A stretch of DNA of 59,589 nucleotides from Candidatus Scalindua sp. (GTDB lineage Bacteria; Planctomycetota; Brocadiia; Brocadiales; Scalinduaceae): contig JAIQZU010000004.1 in assembly GCA_021776915.1 (NCBI GenBank), positions 1 to 59,589 of the forward strand. The letters run 5' to 3'. Below, piece after piece: positions 33,335 through 42,651 of this stretch. The stretch's first letter is position 1. Each line of letters begins with the position of its first letter. The notes under the pieces were generated by a model, which ran no database searches, was not told the DNA's origin, and was given only the letters and a program-made list of their open reading frames with translations. A program made the position numbers and the translations under genes.

Positions 33335-33730
33335 ATGAAGAAAATTAATTTTTTGTGTATCGCAGCAATTGTTGCAGTATCGTGTTTCGCTTTAAGTTTT
33401 ACCAGTCAGGCAGATGAGCTGGATGATCTGATTGGAGATCCGGAAAAGAGCTATTACTTTGTTTTTGCAACCGGTGCTATTCAGGGCTCATTTGGTACAA
33501 TGGAAACTTGTGTATATTGTCACGGCAATGGCGGCAAGGGGACAAGTGAAGGCCATAAAATGGGAGTTCCGGATTTCACAGATGCAGGTTGGCAGTCTTC
33601 AAAAACAGACAAAGAGTTGATCAAGTTCCTCGAAGCTAATGATAAAGGTTGCACAAAGTGTAGAGGAAGGGTTTCAGAAAGTGCTATTCAGAAGCTCGTA
33701 AATGTTGTTAGGGCATTCGGTAGTAAATAA
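33335..33730 (+). CDS. Class I-like c-type cytochrome with a CxxCR motif instead of the Met ligand
   Basis: 131 residues with a signal peptide (about 1-26). Heme site CVYCH at 59-63. Where its relative at 622-957 has the Met-ligand loop, this protein has GCTKCRGR (Cys106, Cys109, Arg110): a CxxC pair without heme-binding His. The C-terminal helix VNVVRAFGSK is kept. The missing axial Met suggests a five-coordinate heme, a different axial ligand, or a disulfide/metal site. AGGGGG precedes the ATG. A terminator follows 18 bases after the stop. Confidence 0.83.
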   Translation: MKKINFLCIAAIVAVSCFALSFTSQADELDDLIGDPEKSYYFVFATGAIQGSFGTMETCVYCHGNGGKGTSEGHKMGVPDFTDAGWQSSKTDKELIKFLEANDKGCTKCRGRVSESAIQKLVNVVRAFGSK

Positions 33731-33747
33731 TTTTAAGCAAGATAAAT

Positions 33748-33797
33748 AAAAGGCTCTTTAAGGCGTCTGTAAAGATGTTTTAAAGGGCCTTTTCTAT
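33748..33797 (+). terminator. Rho-independent terminator after the cytochrome genes
   Basis: A 14-base stem (AAAAGGCTCTTTAA with TTAAAGGGCCTTTT, one G-U wobble in RNA) around a loop of about 18 bases, running into TTTTC on the plus strand. It closes the cytochrome transcript. The A-rich left arm also allows some function for the minus-strand mqnE, whose stop is at 33856. Confidence 0.72.
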
Positions 33798-33855
33798 TTG
33801 TGGAAATATGATTTGAAACAGAGTTCTTACATTCCATTCGACTAATTGAATATTT

Positions 33856-34950
33856 TCAATTTATCTGGTTGTAAAGGGTATCCCTTTCAACAGGTTCACG
33901 TCCGGTCTCTTCTATCAGTGATTTAATTTCATCTACCGTCAATGCCTCCGGTGTTTCAGCTCCGGCAGAATGTGTAATCCTTTCTTCAGCTACTGTTCCA
34001 TCTATATCATCAACTCCAAAACTAAGTGATATTTGCGACAGCTTAATACCGAGCATTACCCAGAATGCTTTAATATGATCAAAGTTGTCCAGCATTAATC
34101 TCCCTATCGCCAGCATCTTTAAGTCCAGGATTCCGGCGGTACTGGAGAAATCCTTCAGATCAGTATTTTTTGGATGGAATGCCAGAGGGATAAATGACAT
34201 GAATCCGCCAGTCTCATCCTGAAGCTCACGCAGTTTTAATAGATGGTTGACTCTGTCTTCATGACTTTCTATATGACCATATAACATGGTTGCGTTGCTT
34301 CTCATACCTAAATTATGAGCAGTTCGCATAGTGTTCAACCATTCTTCACCGCTAAGCTTTTCTGGACAAAGTTCTTTTCTAACATCTGTTGAAAAGACCT
34401 CAGCCCCGCCACCGGGAAGAGATCCAAGTCCAGCATCTTTTAATTTTTTTAATGTTTCATACGTCGACATATCTGAGATTTCTGCAAAATGGGCAATCTC
34501 AACAGCCGTAAATGCCTGAATGTGCACATCAGGAAATTTTTGATGAATCGAACCTATCATGTCAACGTAGTAATCAAGTCCCAGTTCAGGGTGAAGACCC
34601 CCGACAATATGTAGTTCAGTAGAATTGTCATGAATGATTTGCGATGCTTTATTCAGTACTTCCTTGACACTCATCTGGTAAGCGCCTTCTTCGTCTTCAT
34701 TACGGCTGAACGCACAAAACTTGCACCGGTTTTTACATATATTAGTGTAATTTATGTGTCTGTTTATAATATAATAAGCCCTGTTTTTATTTATTCTCTC
34801 CCTGGCAATATTTGCAAGATTGCCAATCGCTAGAATATCAGAAGACTCAAATAATCTAATACCTTCTTCGTAATCAAGGCGGTGACTATCTATAACCTTT
34901 TCCCGAATGTCGTCCAAGCCTGTATTCAGTTTGTTTTTTAATAATTGCAT
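33856..34950 (-). CDS. mqnE: Aminofutalosine synthase (futalosine menaquinone pathway)
   Basis: Radical-SAM enzyme joining SAM-derived adenosyl to 3-[(1-carboxyvinyl)oxy]benzoate. The 4Fe-4S motif is Cys72-x3-Cys76-x2-Cys79 (ICKNRCKFCAFSR). ELHIVGGLHPELGLDYYV and GGGAEVFSTDVRKELCPEK are typical of MqnE rather than MqnC. About 364 residues from ATG 34950, chosen for AAGG upstream; the frame from 35001 adds a poor leader. The amidohydrolase at 40132 might act later in the same pathway. Confidence 0.9.
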   Translation of the reverse strand: MQLLKNKLNTGLDDIREKVIDSHRLDYEEGIRLFESSDILAIGNLANIARERINKNRAYYIINRHINYTNICKNRCKFCAFSRNEDEEGAYQMSVKEVLNKASQIIHDNSTELHIVGGLHPELGLDYYVDMIGSIHQKFPDVHIQAFTAVEIAHFAEISDMSTYETLKKLKDAGLGSLPGGGAEVFSTDVRKELCPEKLSGEEWLNTMRTAHNLGMRSNATMLYGHIESHEDRVNHLLKLRELQDETGGFMSFIPLAFHPKNTDLKDFSSTAGILDLKMLAIGRLMLDNFDHIKAFWVMLGIKLSQISLSFGVDDIDGTVAEERITHSAGAETPEALTVDEIKSLIEETGREPVERDTLYNQIN

Positions 34951-35077
34951 AATATATACCTTAATGCACTTGAAAATATCAGAATAACTCTTTAAATTCA
35001 AGAATATAACTGTAGATGTATTAGAAAAATGAATGCATTATTTATTTTATGTTATAAAATGAATCAGGAGGAATAAT

Positions 35078-35485
35078 ATGCAGAAAAAAACCGTTTCAAC
35101 TAAAGACGCCCCACAGGCAATAGGACCATATTCACAGGCAGTTAGATTTGACAATCTTATTTTCGTTTCAGGCCAAATACCAATAGAACCTGAATCCGGT
35201 AAAATATTGAAAGGTAATATCAAAGAACAGACGAAGCAGGTACTTGAAAATTTGAATAATATTTTGATGGCGGGTGGTTCTTCTCTCGCTCATGTTCTGC
35301 GAACAACGATTTTTCTGACTAACCTGGATAACTACTCTGCAGTAAATGAAACCTATGCACAATTTTTTGATGACTTGCCACCTGCCCGGTCTACAGTTCA
35401 AGTGGCAAGATTACCCATGGATGCTCAAATAGAGATTGATGTAATAGCCTGCATAAATACAGAAGAAAATTTACTTGACGCATAG
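35078..35485 (+). CDS. ridA: RidA-family enamine/imine deaminase
   Basis: Hydrolyses reactive 2-aminoacrylate-type imines to keto acids. 135 residues. QAIGPYSQAVRFDNLIFVSGQIP at the N-terminus, then the catalytic Arg in LPPARSTVQVARLP and Glu in IEIDVIACI. Strong AGGAGG before the ATG. The C-terminal tail (NTEENLLDA) is a little longer than usual. Single gene, divergent from mqnE. Confidence 0.93.
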   Translation: MQKKTVSTKDAPQAIGPYSQAVRFDNLIFVSGQIPIEPESGKILKGNIKEQTKQVLENLNNILMAGGSSLAHVLRTTIFLTNLDNYSAVNETYAQFFDDLPPARSTVQVARLPMDAQIEIDVIACINTEENLLDA

Positions 35486-35579
35486 ACACGATGCCTTATA
35501 ATTAATCACCTAAGTATTTAGTATGAAAGGAATTCGTTATAACATAGGTATAAAAAGGCATAGGTAAACTATTTAAATT

Positions 35580-37316
35580 ATGTTAGAAATAGCAAAAACA
35601 TCTGAAAACCAGAATAATATTCATCAGGTTGTTAATCTTCTGCAAGATGTGAAAAAGTTCTTTTATAGGATAGGGGACATTGAAACAGAGAAAAAAGTCT
35701 CTGAGATGGCCGCTCAAATAAATGAGCCCTTATACCTGGTTGTTGCAGGCGAATACAATTCCGGAAAATCCAGCTTTGTCAATGCGCTCTGTGGGAAAAG
35801 AATTCTCAAAGACGGCTCCACACCTTCAACAAACAAGATTACGCTGCTGACTTACGGAGACGACATATCGTCAGATGAAATTGATGATCACCAGTGCAGG
35901 ATGACATATCCCCTGGAAGCATTAAAAGATATTACAATTGTCGACACACCCGGAACCAACTCTATTATAACAGAGCATCAGCAGATTACAGAAAATTTTA
36001 TTCATCGGGCTGAATTGGTCCTCTTTGTTACATCAGCAGATCATCCTTTTACAGAAAGTGAGAGGGTTTTTCTCCAACTACTAAAAGGCAAATGGGACAG
36101 AAAACTTTTATTTGTTTTAAATAAAATAGATTTAAAAACTGATGAAGAACAAAATGAAATAGTAACCTTTATAGAAAAGAATTTTTACAGACTCTTCGGA
36201 TTTGAACCTAAAATAATCACCATGTCAACAAAGGATGCCTTTCTGGCAAAGACATCAGACAATGCAGAAATACTACAGAAAAGTAATATTGAAGTGGTAG
36301 AGAATTTTATTTTTGAGAAGATGGATTATGAAACAAAGATGGATCTTAAAATCCTGAGCCCTTTAAAGTACCTTGTAAATGTATTTGGTGATCTCAAGGG
36401 AGTTCTGCAGGAAAAGGTATCGCATTGTAACACTGAAATTAAAAGCGTTGAAATGTTCGAAAAACAATTAAGAAACAAAAGACAGGATATGACAGACTAT
36501 ATTCTTAAATACAAGACAGAGATACAATCTGTTTTCTCCAGATTAAAAGAAAAGGTTGACGGGTTTTTGAATTATTATGTGAATATCAGAGCCATCATCA
36601 CTATGAAGTTTGCGCGCGAAAAAATTGATGATAAATTCAAGAGGGAAGTATTTGGTATTGCAAATCCGAGGACAGAATTGGAACGGATAATGAATGATGC
36701 TATAGATTATGTTGACAGAAATAACAATATTTTGTGGGATATGGCACATGATTACATTGAATCTGAAACCTCTTTACAACGAAAGATAAATGAAGAATCC
36801 CCAAACCGCAAAGAACGTTATTCTTCTAATCGTGAGTCTGAAAAGCATGTAAATCTAAGGGAGTTTGCAAAACAATTTCAAGAACTGGATGGAGACTTAG
36901 AGGGAGCAAGGGTATACAGGGTTGTACAAAGTGGCTTAATAAATTTCATTCTTTTAGAAGGACTGGCACTTGCTATTATAATAGGACTTAGCACTTTTTT
37001 CATCCCTAACACTTTAGGTATAATTGTAGCTGCAATCCTGGCGGGAATTGGATTTTCAATCTATCCACTGAAACGGAAAAAATATAGAAAGGAATTTGTT
37101 CAGCGGGTTGATGCTATTATCGATAGATACAACAATATGATGCAGTTTGAATTTGAGAAGATTATAGACAGGGTTATAGAGGATATCGGAAACAGAATAT
37201 CTTCTTACCGTGATACCAGGTGGTCTGAAAGAGAAGAGGTAAACAGACAGATTGAAGATTTAAAAACACTTTCAGAACAAACTAAAGATTTAATACGAAA
37301 AAGTTGCCATAGTTAG
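35580..37316 (+). CDS. Dynamin-like GTPase
   Basis: 578 residues, a large GTPase likely to remodel or bind membranes. G1 is GEYNSGKSS (residues 57-65), G2 is probably Thr81-Thr84, G3 DTPG at 122-125 and G4 NKID at 181-184. Helical stalk regions follow (about 240-420), then a hydrophobic hairpin near 455-485 (ALAIIIGLSTFFIP, GIIVAAILAGIGF) and a basic helical end. This matches bacterial dynamin-like proteins in which the paddle is a membrane-inserting hairpin. Single copy here, whereas many genomes have pairs. The TPR protein follows. Confidence 0.86.
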   Translation: MLEIAKTSENQNNIHQVVNLLQDVKKFFYRIGDIETEKKVSEMAAQINEPLYLVVAGEYNSGKSSFVNALCGKRILKDGSTPSTNKITLLTYGDDISSDEIDDHQCRMTYPLEALKDITIVDTPGTNSIITEHQQITENFIHRAELVLFVTSADHPFTESERVFLQLLKGKWDRKLLFVLNKIDLKTDEEQNEIVTFIEKNFYRLFGFEPKIITMSTKDAFLAKTSDNAEILQKSNIEVVENFIFEKMDYETKMDLKILSPLKYLVNVFGDLKGVLQEKVSHCNTEIKSVEMFEKQLRNKRQDMTDYILKYKTEIQSVFSRLKEKVDGFLNYYVNIRAIITMKFAREKIDDKFKREVFGIANPRTELERIMNDAIDYVDRNNNILWDMAHDYIESETSLQRKINEESPNRKERYSSNRESEKHVNLREFAKQFQELDGDLEGARVYRVVQSGLINFILLEGLALAIIIGLSTFFIPNTLGIIVAAILAGIGFSIYPLKRKKYRKEFVQRVDAIIDRYNNMMQFEFEKIIDRVIEDIGNRISSYRDTRWSEREEVNRQIEDLKTLSEQTKDLIRKSCHS

Positions 37317-37360
37317 AAGTATTAGTGATCGAAACTCTGATAGAAAAAAGAGGAAAGAAT

Positions 37361-38146
37361 ATGAGAAATATAATTATGCTTTCGCTAATAGTTTCAATCT
37401 TCAGTATTTCCAATTTCGCATGGGCGGCGAGCTGTGAGCGTTGCTACGAACGGATTCCTGATGGTCAGGAGTTTTGTGAAGCATGTACACTAAACAAATC
37501 CAGAGACCTGTCTGAGATGAAGTCCAGCGAAGGGCGGATTGTCAGCACTATAAGATCTTCCAGGGAAAGCTACAAAAATGCATTGATGGAATTAATTCAA
37601 CTTTATATGGACATAGGATATCATTCCAGAGTACAAAAGGCCAGAAAGGAACTAAAAGCGCTTAATAAAATTCCTCAACTCAAATATCTGTCTGCCAATG
37701 AAGATCTGACAGATATCAGTCCCACAGAAAACATAGAAGAGGCTAATATACTGTTTCAAGACGGAAAGAATTACAAGAATATATTGAATTTGACCAGTAG
37801 AAAATCTAAATTATCATACGCTGCCGCAAGGTTTAAAAAAATATTAGACGAATATCCGGAAAGTGACATATCAGATGATGCTGCTTATGAACTTGCTGAC
37901 GTTTATGAGAGTTATCATTTCAAAGACTATGAAGGTTCGGCCTTCTACTATACCAAATGTTATGAACTTAATCCAAATACAGACCGGCCTGCCCGATACA
38001 TGGCAGCAAGGGTTTACGATATGTATCTACACGACTATAAAGAAGCAATCCGGAATTACGAAATGGCGCTTGAAACATGCAGAGATGAAGAGTTACTTAT
38101 AATTGCAAGAGAAAGACTTAGTGAGCTCAGGAAACAGGGATATTAG
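37361..38146 (+). CDS. Exported TPR-repeat protein with a small cysteine cluster
   Basis: About 261 residues. Signal peptide about 1-22, then four cysteines in CERCYERIPDGQEFCEAC (Cx2C...Cx2C), a zinc-ribbon-like knuckle rare for a secreted protein. Helical repeats of TPR type follow (AAARFKKILDEYPESDISDDA, then YYTKCYELNP and AIRNYEMALETC). ATG 37361 is used because GAGGAAAG lies upstream; the frame from 37325 adds a leader before the signal peptide. It lies 8-44 bases after the dynamin-like gene, probably one transcript. Function unknown. Confidence 0.76.
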   Translation: MRNIIMLSLIVSIFSISNFAWAASCERCYERIPDGQEFCEACTLNKSRDLSEMKSSEGRIVSTIRSSRESYKNALMELIQLYMDIGYHSRVQKARKELKALNKIPQLKYLSANEDLTDISPTENIEEANILFQDGKNYKNILNLTSRKSKLSYAAARFKKILDEYPESDISDDAAYELADVYESYHFKDYEGSAFYYTKCYELNPNTDRPARYMAARVYDMYLHDYKEAIRNYEMALETCRDEELLIIARERLSELRKQGY

Positions 38147-38187
38147 ACGCTTACATTATATGTATAGGATTTTCAATGTTAATAACA

Positions 38188-38231
38188 CTTCGACTCCGCT
38201 GAGTGTGACGTCATCCTGAGCGGAGTCGAAG
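38188..38231. repeat. Intergenic palindrome with 13-bp arms
   Basis: CTTCGACTCCGCT at 38188-38200 and AGCGGAGTCGAAG at 38219-38231 form a hairpin with an 18-base loop that itself pairs partly. This type of CTTCGACTCCGCTCAGG palindrome recurs in many bacterial genomes. It lies between the TPR gene and ispF. No T-run follows. Confidence 0.7.
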
Positions 38232-38356
38232 GATAGTCTTTTGTCGCAATAGCGACCTAACTTGAAGATTAGGAAATTCAGGAATTGCTAAATTTCCTAA
38301 CCCATCAATTCTTCAATCATTTATAAAATCACTTTTACATAGTTCCCCCTAATCTT

Positions 38357-38833
38357 ATGTATGTAGGAATTGGTTATGATATACATCGATTTGTAAAAGA
38401 CAGGAAATTAGTCTTGGGTGGTATCAGCTTTGAACATCACTCTGGATTATCAGGACATTCTGATGCTGATGTTGTTTTACACGCCATTGGTGATGCTATA
38501 CTGGGTGCTGCCTCTCTAGGGGATATTGGCGAACTCTTCCCTGACACAGACGATAAATGGAAGGGTATATCAAGTCAAATCCTTCTTAACAAGATAATGG
38601 AACTGGTAGGGGAGAAGGGTCTATGTGTAAATAATGTTGATATAGTCTTCATCTCACAGGAGCCAAAGATAAGCAAGCAGAAAAAAGATATGGAGAAGCG
38701 TATTTCTGAGCTTTTAAAGGTAGAACCTGAAAGGATAAATGTTAAAGCAACAACGAATGAAGGCCTGGATTCAATAGGAAGGTCTGATGCTGCCGCAGCT
38801 CAGGCAATAGTGACATTAACCCATAACTCTTAA
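38357..38833 (+). CDS. ispF: 2-C-methyl-D-erythritol 2,4-cyclodiphosphate synthase
   Basis: Fifth enzyme of the MEP isoprenoid pathway. Zinc ligands Asp8, His10 (GYDIHRF) and His42 ([14 protein letters not shown]), and the C-terminal substrate block [23 protein letters not shown]. 158 residues, typical. It converges on serS, the two coding ends overlapping by 4 bases. ispD is not adjacent. Confidence 0.95.
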   Translation: MYVGIGYDIHRFVKDRKLVLGGISFEHHSGLSGHSDADVVLHAIGDAILGAASLGDIGELFPDTDDKWKGISSQILLNKIMELVGEKGLCVNNVDIVFISQEPKISKQKKDMEKRISELLKVEPERINVKATTNEGLDSIGRSDAAAAQAIVTLTHNS

Positions 38834-40104
38834 TCACTCCTGATTATGTCTAATCCATTCATGTAGGGCTTGAGCACTTCAGGCAACTCTACTGACCCAT
38901 CTTCCCTTTGATATGTTTCAATGATAGCAATCATAGTTCTAGGTAGCGCAACACCGGAACCATTTAATGTGTGAACAAACTGCAGGTTGCCTTCATCATC
39001 ACGAAAACGGATATTACTCCGCCTGGCCTGAAAATCCTCGAAGTTGCTGCATGAAGATACTTCCAGGAATTTGTCTACACCGGGAGACCATACCTCAATA
39101 TCATAGCACTTTGCGGCAGCAAAACTCAAATCACCGGTACATAGTTTCACTACCTGATACTGAAGACCCAGCAACTGTAAAACCTTTTCCGAAACAGACA
39201 GCAGAGATTCAAGCTCGTCATAAGAAGTTTCTGGTCGTACAAATTTAACCAATTCCACCTTATTAAATTGATGGACTCGTATCATGCCGCGAGTATCTTT
39301 TCCATACGAACCCGCCTCCCGCCTGAAACAAGGCGTATAGGCAGCGTATAATACAGGAAGATCCTTGCTTGATAATATCTCATTTGCATGAATGTTTGTT
39401 ACCGGAACCTCCGCCGTAGGAATAAGGAACAGATCATCATCAGGGATTCTATACATATCTTCCTCCAACTTGGGCAATTGCCCGGTTCCAGTCATAGAAG
39501 TCCTGTTTACAAGATAAGGCGGCAATACTTCAATATATCCATGTTCTTGCGTGTGGAGGTCCAGCATAAAATTACAAAGTGCACGTTCCAGTCTTGCGCC
39601 TGCACCCTTATACAATGTAAATCCGGCACCAGATATTTTGGCTGCTCTCTCAAAATCTAAAATATCCAACTTCTTGCCCAATTCCCAGTGGGGGAGGGGG
39701 TTGAATGAAAATGCCTTCTTTTCTCCCCATGATTTTATTATAATGTTTGATGTTGGGTCTTTTCCTACAGGGACATCGTCTGCCGGTATGTTTGGAATCC
39801 TTAAAAGTAATGAGTCCAGATCATCGCTCAAGACCTTTGCTTCTGCTTCCAGTTGTTTTATCTTGTCAGAGACTCCCTTCATTTCAAGTATCAATCCTGA
39901 GGCATCTGCCTTTTTAGACCTTAATTTACTGATTTCTTTTGAAGTGACATTTCGTTTGTTTCGAAGATCGTCACACTCAATCAAAAGTGTTTTACGTCTT
40001 GAGTCGAGTTCTTGAAATGAGTCAAGGCTTGTTGTTTCATTCTTATTAACAATAGCCTGTTTTACTCTTTCAATATCGTTTCGAATAATGTTGATGTCTA
40101 ACAT
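38830..40104 (-). CDS. serS: Seryl-tRNA synthetase
   Basis: Charges tRNA-Ser (and tRNA-Sec where present). 424 residues. N-terminal antiparallel coiled-coil arm (about 30-100) that grips the long variable arm of tRNA-Ser; class II motif 2 in [26 protein letters not shown] and motif 3 in [20 protein letters not shown] are shown only in part. TAEVPVTN sits between them. Normal length. It overlaps convergent ispF by 4 bases. Confidence 0.96.
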   Translation of the reverse strand: MLDINIIRNDIERVKQAIVNKNETTSLDSFQELDSRRKTLLIECDDLRNKRNVTSKEISKLRSKKADASGLILEMKGVSDKIKQLEAEAKVLSDDLDSLLLRIPNIPADDVPVGKDPTSNIIIKSWGEKKAFSFNPLPHWELGKKLDILDFERAAKISGAGFTLYKGAGARLERALCNFMLDLHTQEHGYIEVLPPYLVNRTSMTGTGQLPKLEEDMYRIPDDDLFLIPTAEVPVTNIHANEILSSKDLPVLYAAYTPCFRREAGSYGKDTRGMIRVHQFNKVELVKFVRPETSYDELESLLSVSEKVLQLLGLQYQVVKLCTGDLSFAAAKCYDIEVWSPGVDKFLEVSSCSNFEDFQARRSNIRFRDDEGNLQFVHTLNGSGVALPRTMIAIIETYQREDGSVELPEVLKPYMNGLDIIRSD

Positions 40105-40131
40105 CTGTAGGTCACTTCCTCTAGTATTAGT

Positions 40132-41388
40132 TTAGTTAACCGTTGCTTCCCTGCTTACTCCATGTTTATCATAACAAATTGTTCCTGACACAATCGTAAG
40201 AACGCACTCAGAATCATGAGAAAATATTCCATCATAAATATTTCTTATTGTTTCTTTTTTAATGTCTATTACCGCAATGTCAGCATCATAACCCTCTTCT
40301 AGTTTTCCTATCTTATTATTTAACTTTAAGGCGGTTGCGCCTGCAATGGTACCCATGTAAAGAATATCCTGAGGCTTTGAGGTTTTGTGCTGAGTATAAA
40401 TATATTTCATCTCATCTAATATGCTGAGTGAATCATTGCTTGCCAGACTATCAGTTCCAAGGGCAATGTTTATGTCACGATTTCTCAGCTTATAAAAAGG
40501 ATGATCTTTATGCCGGAAATATTTGTGGCTCCTGGGACAGAAGACAATAGTCGAGCCAGATTCTTCAATATAATCAACCTCTTCACCTGTTAAATAATTA
40601 CAATGGACAAGTATACACCCGTTTTCTAAGAATCCAATATTTTTCATATAATTAACCGGCTTTAAACCGGGAGCCTTCCAGTCTTTTAACATATCAAAAT
40701 CTCTTAATAGAGAGACAAAATTTCCAGCCCCTCTTACTAAAAAATTGGCCTCATCGGTTGTTTCTGATACATGGGTTGCAATACTTAACCCTGACTCCCC
40801 GGAAACGGTTTTACATCTTCTGTAAAGCTCTTCTGATACCGTATAAGGTGCGTGCGGGAATATTCCAATTGAGAGAAGGTCGTTATGCTTGACTTTACTT
40901 ATCATATTCTTAAAGTTGTCAATTGTACTCTCTGCGCTATCCGGATTAAAATCTATAAGCTCATAAAATAGAGTTTTTCTGATATTGCTTTTCTGTAATT
41001 CCTCCAGAGCAAGGCCGTTTCTGCTAATGTCGGCCACGGTTGTTGTGCCTGACTCAAGGCTACTCTTAATCCCTGAGCGAATGGATGACAGATATTCACT
41101 CTCTGTCCACTCTTTTTTTTCGTTAACCAGATGCCTTATCCAATCAGTGAAGTCGCCATTGTAATTAATAAAATTGTGTAAATGTGTCAAGTCAAGGTGG
41201 GTGTGGGTATTTACAAATCCTGGCACTATTGCTGAATTTCCAAGATCAATAATCTGGCCTGACTCATGGTTACTAATATCGTTGGCACATCCCGCAAACT
41301 TTATCTTTCCACCGTCAATTATTACTGCGCCATTGTTAATTACACAATATGGATCCTTTAATAAGTATTTTGACTTCAATAATAGCAT
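40132..41388 (-). CDS. Amidohydrolase of the chlorohydrolase/deaminase family
   Basis: 418 residues of the metal-dependent amidohydrolase superfamily. Metal site His62-x-His64 (FVNTHTHLDLTHL), then TTTVADISR, FPHAPYTVS, THVSETTDEANFL, LVHCNYLT and the catalytic Asp in LGTDSLASND. The last block is typical of adenosine-derivative deaminases (S-adenosylhomocysteine, 5'-methylthioadenosine, aminofutalosine). With mqnE nearby, aminofutalosine deaminase (MqnX) is a reasonable guess. Upstream of serS on the same strand with a gap of 27 bases. Confidence 0.75.
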   Translation of the reverse strand: MLLLKSKYLLKDPYCVINNGAVIIDGGKIKFAGCANDISNHESGQIIDLGNSAIVPGFVNTHTHLDLTHLHNFINYNGDFTDWIRHLVNEKKEWTESEYLSSIRSGIKSSLESGTTTVADISRNGLALEELQKSNIRKTLFYELIDFNPDSAESTIDNFKNMISKVKHNDLLSIGIFPHAPYTVSEELYRRCKTVSGESGLSIATHVSETTDEANFLVRGAGNFVSLLRDFDMLKDWKAPGLKPVNYMKNIGFLENGCILVHCNYLTGEEVDYIEESGSTIVFCPRSHKYFRHKDHPFYKLRNRDINIALGTDSLASNDSLSILDEMKYIYTQHKTSKPQDILYMGTIAGATALKLNNKIGKLEEGYDADIAVIDIKKETIRNIYDGIFSHDSECVLTIVSGTICYDKHGVSREATVN

Positions 41389-41483
41389 TATAAATTCTCA
41401 AATTGTCCACCAATAACAGCGAATGTATTAGAGATCAGGCCACTCCTTATAATATATGATACACACCCGCCTGACAGGGATTC

Positions 41484-41509
41484 CCCCGGACAAAAAGCGC
41501 CGAGGACTT
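41484..41509. repeat. 26-bp dispersed repeat, inverted copy
   Basis: Exact reverse complement of 26628-26653 (here starting CCCCGGACAAAAAGCG). It lies in the 283-base divergent gap between the amidohydrolase (minus) and lolA (plus), a gap that otherwise shows only a short run of G. Confidence 0.75.
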
Positions 41510-41671
41510 TACGCAGATAAGAACGAATACAGAAACCATTTTGGTCATTATGGTAACAGTTGCTTATTTTACTGTCAACATTTAAAGGCAGGGGGGGGAT
41601 AAAGGATTGTCAATTTAAGATTTATGATTGAATATTGGGTTTTTACTTATTCCTTGAAATTTTAAGTACCA

Positions 41672-42400
41672 ATGTTAAAATCGGTTATGTTTATAAATAA
41701 GTTCTTTAATATCATTATTGCGCTTGCCTTTTGCTTCTTAACACTGAACCCTGCAGTTTCATCCGGATCGGACAATATTGGCGACTATGATCTGGACGAA
41801 ATATTGAAAAAGGTAGAGGATGCAAATTCACGGCTTAAAACAATGGCGGCAGACATAAAGTACTCAAGGGTTATAACACTGCTTGATTCGGAAGAGGTTT
41901 CTGTAGGATTTCTACAATTTAAAAAGCCAAAGCTGATTAATGTAAACTTCTTTCCTCCGAGAAACGAGATCAACGTCATAGACGGATCGTATATCTGGAT
42001 ATATCATATTAAAGAAAAACAAGTAGAAAAATATGAGATGAGTGGTGATTCTGATTCACCGCAGGGAGTGGACATATTTGAATTAGGCTATGATTATACT
42101 GTGGAGAAGGTGAAGGCAAATTACGAAATCACACTCCTGGACGTCATTTCTACTGAAGAAGAGACACTATTCCACCTGGAACTTATTCCAAAAGAAACAT
42201 TCGATTCAGAATACGACAGGACACTATTATGGATCAAAGAGGGACTCTGGCTGCCGGTGCAGTATCAGTTGTTTGAGAGTGACGGCGAGATTATAAACAC
42301 TATTCAATTAACCCATATTGAGATTAATACAGAGATATCCGATAATGAGTTTGTCTTGAATATACCTGATGATGTGGAAATAATAGAACCGTTTAAATAG
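41672..42400 (+). CDS. lolA: Outer-membrane lipoprotein carrier, LolA-like
   Basis: Ferries lipoproteins from the inner to the outer membrane through the periplasm. 242 residues. Signal peptide (about 10-31), then the LolA half-barrel strands: MAADIKYSRVITLLDSEEVS, GFLQFKKPKLINVNFFP, VIDGSYIWIYHIKEKQVEKY and a C-terminal ISDNEFVLNIPDDVEIIE. Sequence identity to E. coli LolA would be low, so this is a fold-level call. Its last 138 bases have a diverged copy at 43221-43358, beyond a toxin-antitoxin pair. Confidence 0.8.
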   Translation: MLKSVMFINKFFNIIIALAFCFLTLNPAVSSGSDNIGDYDLDEILKKVEDANSRLKTMAADIKYSRVITLLDSEEVSVGFLQFKKPKLINVNFFPPRNEINVIDGSYIWIYHIKEKQVEKYEMSGDSDSPQGVDIFELGYDYTVEKVKANYEITLLDVISTEEETLFHLELIPKETFDSEYDRTLLWIKEGLWLPVQYQLFESDGEIINTIQLTHIEINTEISDNEFVLNIPDDVEIIEPFK

Positions 42401-42651
42401 TTTTGGTAGCAGATTTACACAGATGCCTGCTAGACATACTTTTCGCCGAGAACACAGATAAAATGAATTTCAGACAAAAAGGGGAATATAATACATGCCT
42501 TATTTCTATATTTATACTTTACAGTTTCCATGCAAAATAGTAGATTTATCTTAATAAAGCATAACTCACTAAATGGTTCGTAATATCTGTACCATAGTAC
42601 TAACAGACACATACGTTAAACAACAAAAAATAACATGACTGGAGGAATATT

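Noticed and set aside
42430-42612. 60-codon minus-strand frame in the gap before the antitoxin gene
   Set aside because: AT-rich, no ribosome-binding site, no recognisable features.
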